8,868 bases of DNA, taken from the NCBI GenBank assembly GCA_902496265.1, contig CABVAD010000039.1:1-8868 (forward strand). Direction: 5' to 3'. Positions 1 through 5,624 of this stretch are shown here, piece by piece; within the stretch, counting starts at the first letter, position 1, and each line of letters starts with the position of its first letter. Under the pieces are notes generated by a model, which was not told the DNA's origin, ran no database searches, and saw nothing but the letters and a program-made list of their open reading frames with translations. The position numbers and the translations under genes are program-made. This stretch comes from an uncultured Oscillospiraceae bacterium. Its GTDB lineage: Bacteria > Bacillota > Clostridia > Oscillospirales > Acutalibacteraceae.

Positions 1-779
1 CCTGTCGCGCGGTGGGAGTGAAGCTCTGAGTGATTGCAGCAGGTGCAAAGGTCGGCGACGTCAATATTATCGGGGCTTAATCCCGCGTTTACAAGTATCT
101 GCCTGTTAGCCTCTTTGAGGTCTAACATATATTTTCCGTTTTCCTTTGGAAAAACTATGTTATCAAGCTCTAAATAAGGAATTTTCTTAAATCCGTCTAT
201 AACGGGGTCGTCAACCTCATAACAGCAAACGCCGATTGCAGGACCGATAGCGGCGATAATGTCCTTTGCCTTACAACCGTATTCATTTACCATTTTTTCA
301 ACCGTTACACGCCCTATTTCCTTAACCGTGCCGCGCCAGCCCGCGTGGGAGGTCGCAATTACTTTTTTTATCGGGTCGCAGAACAAAAGGGGAGTGCAAT
401 CGGCATATTGGGTGACAAGAGCTACACCCTTTCGGTCGGTTATAAGACCGTCCACATCTGTAAAGGAAGCTTTAAATATACCCGTTCCGCAGTCCTTTTC
501 CGTGACCTCTTTAACATTGTTCGTGTGGGTCTGACGGCTCAAAACAAGGTGATTAATGTCAATTCCCGCACAGCCGCAAAGGCGTTTATAGTTTTCAAGC
601 ACGTTTTCTCTTTTATCTCCGCCGGAAAGGCTTAAATTCATAGAGGAATACTGCCCTGTGCTTACTCCGCCTAAGCGTGTGGAAAACAAATGCCGTACCG
701 CACCGCATTTTAGGAGCTTCGGAAAGGTTATATACCTGACCGAGTTTTTATCATATATATACAGCGTTTTGCTTGTCAT
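1..779 (-). CDS. pgeF: Laccase-domain protein PgeF/YfiH (polyphenol oxidase / purine nucleoside phosphorylase family), 3' end off the window
   Basis: Cytosolic protein of the YfiH/YlmD/PgeF family. Members were named multicopper polyphenol oxidases, and several have since been shown to act on purine nucleosides; one was reported to edit peptidoglycan precursors in E. coli. The reading frame gives 259 residues before the left edge. Family landmarks are in order: FSTRLGGVS (32-40), RQTHTNNV with His85, DGLITD (110-115), ADCTPLLFCDP with Cys128, SHAGWRGT with His145, IGPAIGVCCYEV (178-189) and DLCTCCN (243-249), followed by the expected HSHR...TG, so only the last few residues are missing. His85, Cys128 and His145 are the family's metal/catalytic set. 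The ATG at 779 has an AAGGA sequence about 9 bases upstream and lies inside the end of cpsB (29-base overlap), so the two are probably translationally coupled. The family is certain; the substrate in this organism is not. Confidence 0.93.
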   Translation of the reverse strand, partial: MTSKTLYIYDKNSVRYITFPKLLKCGAVRHLFSTRLGGVSTGQYSSMNLSLSGGDKRENVLENYKRLCGCAGIDINHLVLSRQTHTNNVKEVTEKDCGTGIFKASFTDVDGLITDRKGVALVTQYADCTPLLFCDPIKKVIATSHAGWRGTVKEIGRVTVEKMVNEYGCKAKDIIAAIGPAIGVCCYEVDDPVIDGFKKIPYLELDNIVFPKENGKYMLDLKEANRQILVNAGLSPDNIDVADLCTCCNHSELHSHRAT

Positions 780-1500
780 AGGAGTCTTCCTTTTGTGTTA
801 TTATATCGCATAGAATCTGCGAATTTCTTATAAGTTCTTTTGCGTATTCCTCGCCTAATTTATCCGAAATATAATCGAGCGCGTCCTTCATTTTAGGGGG
901 TCTTTTATCGGAAGAATGAGAGTCGGTCGCAAGAAAGCTCACATATCCTTTCTTAATAAGCTTTTCGGCGGTTTTGCCCAAACGCGGAGCAAAAAGGGAA
1001 GAGGCGTTAACCTGCGCGGGTATATTTTCGCTTTTTATGAATTTCAACAGCTTTTTGAAGGAAGGAGCTCTGTAATATCTTTCTATGTGGGCGATTATAG
1101 GGATTATACCCGATTTGTTTTTTAAATCTGTTATATCCTCAAAAAAAGAATCCGTAATGCAGTCGTCGGTAAGCTCAAGCAAAAGATAGCGGGAGCCGTT
1201 AAGGGTAAAATCGGTTACGGCATCGCTTGTGCCTATATAGCGGTAGTACAAAACCTCGCTGCCGAGCAAAATATTAGGCAGGCTTTTACCCGCCGCGGCG
1301 GCACACAGGTCGTTGTACGCCGCCACGGTTCGCGATTTGAAATCATTTAAACTGTCCGAATCAGGGTAAAAATGCGGAGTTGCAATAACGTCGGTAATTC
1401 CGTCTGCTTTCATCATTTTAAGAATTTTAAGGGCTTCGTCCGTATTCTTTGCTCCGTCGTCAACATTCGGCAGAATGTGCGAATGAATATCAAGTAAAAT
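751..1500 (-). CDS. cpsB: PHP-domain protein-tyrosine phosphatase CpsB/YwqE, apparently starting at an AUU codon
   Basis: Manganese-dependent protein-tyrosine phosphatase of the PHP fold. It dephosphorylates the CpsD-type kinase tail in exopolysaccharide control. Starting from ATT at 1500 the protein is 249 residues, the usual family length (YwqE is about 254). It carries all expected metal ligands: the DIHSHILP motif with His6 and His8, the following DDG, TPH with His43, SEV with Glu82, LLELT with Glu109, IAHIERY with His138, and ATDSHS with Asp193 and His195. The first standard start is the ATG at 1416, which would give 221 residues and delete the HxH motif and DDG, so it is not credible. 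The frame stays open upstream without ATG, GTG or TTG. A strong GGGAGG (1509-1514) sits 8 bases before ATT 1500 and 5 bases before ATT 1503. Alternatives are a recent start-codon mutation or a sequence error. It follows cpsD after a 94-base structured gap and overlaps pgeF. Confidence 0.9.
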   Translation of the reverse strand: MLLDIHSHILPNVDDGAKNTDEALKILKMMKADGITDVIATPHFYPDSDSLNDFKSRTVAAYNDLCAAAAGKSLPNILLGSEVLYYRYIGTSDAVTDFTLNGSRYLLLELTDDCITDSFFEDITDLKNKSGIIPIIAHIERYYRAPSFKKLLKFIKSENIPAQVNASSLFAPRLGKTAEKLIKKGYVSFLATDSHSSDKRPPKMKDALDYISDKLGEEYAKELIRNSQILCDIITQKEDSYDKQNAVYI

Positions 1501-1508
1501 AATAAATT

Positions 1509-1514
1509 CCTCCC
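1509..1514 (-). promoter_or_regulatory. Ribosome binding site deciding the cpsB start
   Basis: Sense-strand GGGAGG followed by AA, TTT and then two in-frame ATT codons (1503-1501 and 1500-1498). Its placement immediately before the DIHSH catalytic motif supports initiation at an AUU codon. It lies directly after the U-rich tail of the terminator-like hairpin, so read-through RNA would expose it. Confidence 0.75.
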
Positions 1515-1515
1515 G

Positions 1516-1559
1516 AAATAAATAAAACGGACAGCCGTGAAAGAAACAGCGGCCGCCCG
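1516..1559 (-). terminator. Terminator-like hairpin (attenuator candidate) between cpsD and cpsB
   Basis: On the sense strand CGGGCGGCCG (1559-1550) pairs with CGGCTGTCCG (1537-1528). This gives 10 pairs, eight Watson-Crick and two G-U, plus a flanking A-T pair, with a 12-base loop. TTTTATTTATTT (1527-1516) follows immediately. This is the layout of a Rho-independent terminator for leftward transcription. The opposite strand has no T-tract after the stem. The cpsB ribosome binding site begins 2 bases after the T-rich tail, so expression of cpsB and pgeF would depend on read-through or on refolding of the RNA. Confidence 0.7.
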
Positions 1560-1600
1560 TAGTGGCTGACTTTCGCCTGCCTGAACTGAAAAAATCAGTT
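1528..1600 (-). ncRNA. Structured intergenic RNA element of unknown class (three consecutive hairpins)
   Basis: Three hairpins follow each other on the sense RNA. The first spans the cpsD stop codon: AACTGA/TCAGTT around five T (1584-1600). The second is GGCAGGCGAAAGUCAGCC (1564-1581), with a GAAA tetraloop closed by C-G, then G-U and G-C, an A-A mismatch and three G-C/C-G pairs. The third is the terminator-like stem (1528-1559). The CAGCC in the 3' arm of hairpin 2 can instead pair with GGCTG in the 3' arm of hairpin 3, a possible antiterminator pairing. I do not recognise a known riboswitch consensus. The structure is seen; its regulatory role is inference. Confidence 0.45.
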
Positions 1601-2311
1601 ATAGTAAGAGCTGTAATATTTTTTATGATATTTGTTTTTGCTGTAATCGGTACCGTTAAAAATAATTCCGATTATGTTAATATCAAGCAGCTTTGCACTT
1701 GATATCGCACGGCGAAGAGCCTCGTGAGTGGTTATTCCCGCACGGACAACAATCGCCATACCTCCGCATTTTTGAGCGATTACAAGCGAATCGGACAAAA
1801 GATTTACAGGCGGGGTATCAAGAATGATATAATCATATTTTTCCTCAAACTCTGAAAGCAGCGCGTCAAAGGCATAATCGCTGAATGCTTCCGTGGCGTT
1901 CTGAGGTATTGCACCCGTCGTTAAAACGTCAAGCTTGGAATTATAATGCTGAACCGCCTCGTCAAAGGAAGAAACTCCGCTTATGAGATTCATAATACCG
2001 TCATCGTTTTTAAGCCTTAATTTATTGTGAATACTGGGTCGGTGGACATCGGTATCTACAAGTAAAACCTTTTTATTAATTTGAGAAAGCGAAATAGCAA
2101 CATTTATTGAGGTAGTGGATTTGCCCTCTGACGCGTTCGGACTTGAAATCACTATAATCTTTCTGTTTTCCTTTTGCAACACAGACATAAGATTGGTGCG
2201 GATGCTCTTGTAAGCTTCTGAAACCGCGAAAGGAACCTTTTTAAGCGGCTGAACGTCGGCTCTGTCTTTTTCCGCGGAAGCAACAGAAAAATTATTCTTA
2301 CTGTTTGCCAT
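1595..2311 (-). CDS. cpsD: Bacterial tyrosine kinase (BY-kinase) CpsD/YwqD type, exopolysaccharide regulation
   Basis: Cytoplasmic autophosphorylating tyrosine kinase that works with a CpsC-type membrane activator to control capsule/exopolysaccharide export and chain length. The chosen ATG at 2311 gives 238 residues and has an excellent GGGAGGAGG 8 bases upstream; a TTG at 2362 in the same frame has no such site. EAYKSIRTN (32-40) is the usual N-terminal interaction motif. Walker A is SSPNASEGKST (56-66), Walker A' is LLVDTDVHRP (83-92) and Walker B is IILDTPP (162-168). The C-terminus carries six tyrosines (223, 228, 232, 233, 236, 237), the autophosphorylation cluster. The P-loop has Ser61 where a Gly is usual. 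The start overlaps the end of cpsC by 14 bases, implying coupled synthesis of activator and kinase. Confidence 0.95.
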   Translation of the reverse strand: MANSKNNFSVASAEKDRADVQPLKKVPFAVSEAYKSIRTNLMSVLQKENRKIIVISSPNASEGKSTTSINVAISLSQINKKVLLVDTDVHRPSIHNKLRLKNDDGIMNLISGVSSFDEAVQHYNSKLDVLTTGAIPQNATEAFSDYAFDALLSEFEEKYDYIILDTPPVNLLSDSLVIAQKCGGMAIVVRAGITTHEALRRAISSAKLLDINIIGIIFNGTDYSKNKYHKKYYSSYYN

Positions 2312-3089
2312 TTGCAGAGCCTCCTCCCTTTGAATAGGAATAGTATTTATGCTTTTTGTCAAGGTTCGCGGAGGAAAAATCCGGAATACTTCCCAAAACG
2401 GTTAAATTATAGTTGGTTTTAACATCGTCTTCATTTTTAATTGTGGTGTTGAAGATATGCAGTAAATAGATGACCGCAAAGCACAGCAATGCGCCGGAGA
2501 CTGCCGCGATAAAGGTGGTTTTAGAGGTTTGCGGATAAATCATAACCGCCTTGTCCGCAGTAGTTGTTACAGCTGCTGTGGAATTGGGAATAAACTTAAG
2601 AATGTAGTCGGGAACAAGCTTTAAAAAATTGTTTACGAGCGTTTGAGCCTCCTCGGGCGTAGCGGCGGTAAAGGTGGCGTCAATAAAGAGAGTGTCTTCA
2701 TTGCGGCGTTTAACGGTCGCTCTGCTCATCAAATCGGAATATGTATATTTATCGCCCAGATCCGAAGCAAGCTGTTTATAAATGTCGTTTGTGTTCAGAA
2801 TGTCGATAATCGTGTTTGAAAGCTGGAGAGAGGCGGAAATATCCGAGCTGCTGACCTTTTTAGCGGTTGTAGTGGACGAGGTCTGAACCTCGGTGGCGTT
2901 GATAATCGCACCGTTGGTAACAACGATAGAGCCGGTTGAAGAATATCGCGGAGAGGCGATAAAATGGCAGTAAGAAAAAGCGAGAACGGAGGAAACCAAA
3001 GCCACGGCAATCAAAATATGAATATACCTTAATGCAAGCTTAAGTACTCCTACTAATGATATGTTATTCACAGTATTCACAGTATTCAC
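2298..3089 (-). CDS. cpsC: CpsC/Wzz-type polysaccharide co-polymerase and tyrosine-kinase activator
   Basis: Integral membrane protein that sets polysaccharide chain length and, through its cytoplasmic tail, activates the CpsD kinase. With GTG 3089 as start it has 263 residues. Two membrane segments flank an extracytoplasmic domain: YIHILIAVALVSSVLAF early (about residues 22-40) and TFIAAVSGALLCFAVIYLL late (about 192-210). After the second segment comes the family motif NEDDVKTNYNLTVLGSIPDF, then a short Lys/Tyr/Gly-rich tail. The reading frame could begin at TTG 3104, but that codon lies upstream of the AAAGGGG ribosome binding site and only about six bases from the predicted transcript start. 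GTG 3089 is therefore preferred, with in-frame GTGs at 3080 and 3071 as alternatives inside a 9-bp tandem repeat. The end overlaps cpsD by 14 bases. The family is clear; the exact start is uncertain by up to six residues. Confidence 0.9.
   Translation of the reverse strand: MNTVNTVNNISLVGVLKLALRYIHILIAVALVSSVLAFSYCHFIASPRYSSTGSIVVTNGAIINATEVQTSSTTTAKKVSSSDISASLQLSNTIIDILNTNDIYKQLASDLGDKYTYSDLMSRATVKRRNEDTLFIDATFTAATPEEAQTLVNNFLKLVPDYILKFIPNSTAAVTTTADKAVMIYPQTSKTTFIAAVSGALLCFAVIYLLHIFNTTIKNEDDVKTNYNLTVLGSIPDFSSANLDKKHKYYSYSKGGGSANGKQ
2320..2331 (-). promoter_or_regulatory. Ribosome binding site deciding the cpsD start
   Basis: Sense AAAGGGAGGAGG ends 8 bases before ATG 2311 and lies within the last codons of cpsC. 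It fixes the start at 2311 rather than at the in-frame TTG at 2362. Confidence 0.85.
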
Positions 3090-3092
3090 AGT
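3066..3092 (-). repeat. Three perfect 9-bp tandem repeats covering the cpsC start
   Basis: Sense ACTGTGAAT occurs three times head to tail (3092-3084, 3083-3075, 3074-3066). In the cpsC frame each unit reads Thr-Val-Asn and contains an in-frame GTG, so each copy supplies a possible start codon. Because the unit is a multiple of three, copy-number change would preserve the frame while moving the start relative to the ribosome binding site. Confidence 0.9.
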
Positions 3093-3094
3093 AA

Positions 3095-3101
3095 CCCCTT
3101 T
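3095..3101 (-). promoter_or_regulatory. Ribosome binding site of cpsC
   Basis: Sense AAAGGGG, 5 bases before GTG 3089 and 14 bases before GTG 3080. Its position downstream of TTG 3104 argues against that codon as the start. Confidence 0.6.
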
Positions 3102-3116
3102 CAATAATTACAACTT

Positions 3117-3145
3117 ATTATAACTTATTTCCGACAACATTGCAA
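3117..3145 (-). promoter_or_regulatory. Sigma-A-type promoter for the cpsC-cpsD module
   Basis: On the sense strand a -35 box TTGCAA (3145-3140) and a perfect -10 box TATAAT (3122-3117) are separated by exactly 17 bases. The predicted start of transcription is near 3110, giving an untranslated leader of about 21 bases before GTG 3089. The TAA stop of the upstream isomerase gene (3120-3118) is inside the -10 box. A 10-base imperfect direct repeat, TAAGTTATAA/TAAGTTGTAA (3127-3108), overlaps the -10 region. Confidence 0.75.
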
Positions 3146-3918
3146 TAATATTTTTCGATTTTTACAAAAGAATTGAAAATATCCTGATATGAGCGGTAAC
3201 AATCCCTATAAACCTCAATCATCAAAGAGCCGTCATAGCCCTTTTCCCCAAGCACCGTAAAAAGCCTTTTAAAATCAAAGCCGCCGTCGCCCGGGAGCAG
3301 ACAGTCCGAGGAAAGGCTGTGGTCGCTTATATGATAATGCTTAATGCTGTCGGAAAATTCTTCAATAAGGTCGTACGGGTCATACCCGCAGCGCAGAGAT
3401 TGCTTTAGGTCTATGCAAAATTCGGCTTCTTCGCCCAAAATATTCCGCATTGAACGCAAAAATTCAATTTCTCCCGCACGGTGGCGTACGACATTTTCCT
3501 GCAGAATAGTAGCTCCGTGCTCGCGGGTGATTTCCTTAAGACGCATATAACGCTCGCAGTATTCCTCGTCGGTGAGTATACCGTTAGGCTTTCCGCCGTG
3601 CATAATAATGTACTCAGCGCCTAAGCTTGCCGCGATTTCGGAATATCTTCGGTACTGATCCTCCGCTTCTCTGTACCTGCGGTCATAGTTTGAGAATATC
3701 ATAAAGGACTCCGCAAGCGACATTGTCGGGTGAACAGAGGAGACCGTTATCCCATATTCATTCTGAATGTCAAGGAGCATATCGACAAAGCTTTGCTTTA
3801 GCTCGCTTAGAGCGTTAAAAAAGATTTCCGTGTGACGGATTCCCGCTTTGCCGAGATTTTCAAGCGAAACCTCGGTTTCAAGAGGGTAGAAGCAAGAGGT
3901 TGATACTCCGATTTTCAC
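3118..3918 (-). CDS. Sugar phosphate isomerase/epimerase-like TIM-barrel protein (xylose-isomerase-like / AP endonuclease 2 superfamily)
   Basis: Predicted cytosolic metal-dependent TIM-barrel enzyme of 266 residues. Relatives isomerise, epimerise or dehydrate sugars and inositols (IolE and IolI type). The substrate cannot be read from the sequence. Candidate metal/catalytic residues sit at the ends of successive strands: Glu31 in HTEIFF, His63 in SSVHP, His107 in MHGG, Glu141 in LQENV, Asp170 in FCIDLKQ, His194/His196 in HYHISDH and Glu235 in MIEVY. The start is GTG 3918, with AAGGAGG 8 bases upstream. It begins 16 bases after rqcH and its stop codon forms part of the promoter of cpsC. It may therefore be the last gene of the housekeeping operon, or a sugar-metabolic partner of the polysaccharide genes. 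The related endonuclease IV fold is an alternative, but the short length and motifs favour the sugar isomerase branch. Confidence 0.85.
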   Translation of the reverse strand: MKIGVSTSCFYPLETEVSLENLGKAGIRHTEIFFNALSELKQSFVDMLLDIQNEYGITVSSVHPTMSLAESFMIFSNYDRRYREAEDQYRRYSEIAASLGAEYIIMHGGKPNGILTDEEYCERYMRLKEITREHGATILQENVVRHRAGEIEFLRSMRNILGEEAEFCIDLKQSLRCGYDPYDLIEEFSDSIKHYHISDHSLSSDCLLPGDGGFDFKRLFTVLGEKGYDGSLMIEVYRDCYRSYQDIFNSFVKIEKYYCNVVGNKL

Positions 3919-3934
3919 GCCGAGACCTCCTTAA

Positions 3935-5620
3935 TTAATCCGGTAAAGACGGTTTGACAAAGACGGTTTTATTTGTTGTATAGATAACCATTCCCGGCTT
4001 TGCCCCGTTTGGTTTTTTTACAAATTTTACAGGCGTATAATCAACGGGAACCTGTGAAGACCCCGCCGCCTTTGAGTTTGCCGCCGCCAAAGCCGCCGCT
4101 CTCATTACGGTGGCGTCGCTTACCTCGCCGCCGCGGCACATAACTATAACGTGCGAGCCGGGGATATTTTTGACGTGAAACCACAAATCGTTTTTTGCGG
4201 CAAGCACGGTTGTTAAATAGTCGTTCTGACGGTTATTTTTTCCGACAAGTATTTTATAGCCCTCGTCCGAAGTATATTCCTTAAATTGAGGAACGGCGGC
4301 GGTTTTCCTTTTGCGTGCGCCGTTTTGCTTTATATAGCCCGCAAGGGTCAGCTCCTCTCTGATTTCGGAAATTTCCGAAAGGGCTTCGCTGCGCTCTATA
4401 CTGTCAAGCACCGAATCAAAATACCTTAGCTCCTCCTCATCCCTTTTTGTAAGCGAGGTGAGGGTCTGCTCGGCGGTATAGGTTTTTTTATAATCCTTAA
4501 AATATTTCGCCGCGTTTTTCTGCGGGGAAAGGGCGGGATTTAAGGGGATTCGCAGGGGCTTCATATCGTCGTAATAGTTTTCAACCTCCGCAAAGGAGGC
4601 GCCGTTTTCTATTCGGTACAAATTAGCCTTTAACAGCTCGCCGTAAATCCTTAAGGTCTCGCGGTTCTCGCATTTTTTAAGGTCGTGAAGCCGAATTGCC
4701 AGCTTTCTTTGGGTACGCGCGCGAAGATTTGTTACAAGCTTTATAATATCCGAAGCCGCTTTTTTTATCCGCTCAGAGTTTTCCCGCGCGGTATAAAAGG
4801 CGTCTAAAAGAGACGAATAGCTTTCAAAGCTTTTCTTTATAAACTCGCCCGCGTACTGGGAAATGTCGGTATACGAAAAATCATAGGGAGCGCCGTCTGC
4901 CTTTATAAGCATAAGCGGCGTACCGCCTGTTTTTAAATCGGACACAATGTTTTCGAGAGAGGAGGGAAGGCTTCCCGTGACCTCCGCCTTGTAAGCCGCC
5001 TCCCTGCAGACAAGCGGCGAAAAACCGTCAAGGCTTTCAAGCAGGGCTTTTGCGGTCTCGCCCCCGTGAGCGTCTGCCGCCGCGCATATTTCGCTTATTC
5101 CCGCCGTTAAAGGATTAAGCTTGTCTTGTTTGGCGGGGTATTCGTAGTCTGCTCCGGGCAGGAGTAAGCGGTCGGCGGTTTCGGGATCGCTTTTGCGAAG
5201 ACAGTCTATAATTCTTCCGTCCGCGCCGACAAGCAGAATATTGGTTTTATTACCGATAAATTCGGCAATCAGGCGTATTTCCGAAATATCGCCCATTTCA
5301 TTTGAATAAGAAAATGTAAGCTCGGCAATCCGTTCGAGCGCGGGCTGGGTTATTTTAATAAGCCGCGCGGCGGAGAGATATTTTCTGATAAGCATACAGA
5401 ACATCGGCGGAGAAACGGGATTTTCATATTTGTTTTCGGTGAACTGAATACGCGCCGCGCCTGCTTTTGTGCAGATTAAAAGTCTTTTTGCAAAGCTTTT
5501 TTTGCGCAACAAAAGCACCAGCTCATCTTTTGAGGGCTGGTATATTTTGTCAACGTGAGAGTCGGCAGCAGTATTAAGCTCATCTGTTATTCGGTGTAAA
5601 AATCCGCCGTCAAATGCCAT
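3935..5620 (-). CDS. rqcH: Ribosome-associated quality control factor RqcH (NFACT/FbpA family, Rqc2 homologue)
   Basis: RqcH binds obstructed 50S subunits carrying peptidyl-tRNA and directs addition of C-terminal alanine tails that mark the stalled chain for degradation. Older annotations call it a fibronectin-binding protein. The 561 residues match the family's length. The NFACT-N domain starts MAFDGGFLHRITDELN, continues through YENPVSPPMFCMLIRKYL (65-82) and reaches NEMGD...NKTNILLV (near 107-135). A middle region rich in Lys/Glu heptads (about 270-430) is the coiled-coil arm. The NFACT-R domain (about 446-555) includes EGYKILVGKNNRQND and DLWFHVKNIPGSHVIV. At the position of the Asp-Arg pair needed for tRNA handling in the Bacillus protein, this one has Glu96-Arg97. 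It starts 4 bases after trmK with an AAGGA in the trmK end. The assignment is firm. Confidence 0.96.
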   Translation of the reverse strand: MAFDGGFLHRITDELNTAADSHVDKIYQPSKDELVLLLRKKSFAKRLLICTKAGAARIQFTENKYENPVSPPMFCMLIRKYLSAARLIKITQPALERIAELTFSYSNEMGDISEIRLIAEFIGNKTNILLVGADGRIIDCLRKSDPETADRLLLPGADYEYPAKQDKLNPLTAGISEICAAADAHGGETAKALLESLDGFSPLVCREAAYKAEVTGSLPSSLENIVSDLKTGGTPLMLIKADGAPYDFSYTDISQYAGEFIKKSFESYSSLLDAFYTARENSERIKKAASDIIKLVTNLRARTQRKLAIRLHDLKKCENRETLRIYGELLKANLYRIENGASFAEVENYYDDMKPLRIPLNPALSPQKNAAKYFKDYKKTYTAEQTLTSLTKRDEEELRYFDSVLDSIERSEALSEISEIREELTLAGYIKQNGARKRKTAAVPQFKEYTSDEGYKILVGKNNRQNDYLTTVLAAKNDLWFHVKNIPGSHVIVMCRGGEVSDATVMRAAALAAANSKAAGSSQVPVDYTPVKFVKKPNGAKPGMVIYTTNKTVFVKPSLPD

Positions 5621-5624
5621 TGCT

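Noticed and set aside
259..635. Two overlapping plus-strand open frames opposite pgeF
   Set aside because: The minus strand encodes the full laccase-domain motif series through this stretch.
2312..2362. TTG at 2362 as start of cpsD (17 extra residues)
   Set aside because: It has no ribosome binding site and would deepen the overlap with cpsC, while ATG 2311 has a near-perfect one.
2795..3010. Minus-strand 71-codon frame inside cpsC in another phase
   Set aside because: The cpsC frame gives two membrane segments and family motifs; the alternative is Leu/Pro/Arg-rich with no signal for translation.
3090..3104. TTG at 3104 as start of cpsC
   Set aside because: It lies upstream of the only Shine-Dalgarno sequence and only a few bases after the predicted transcript start.
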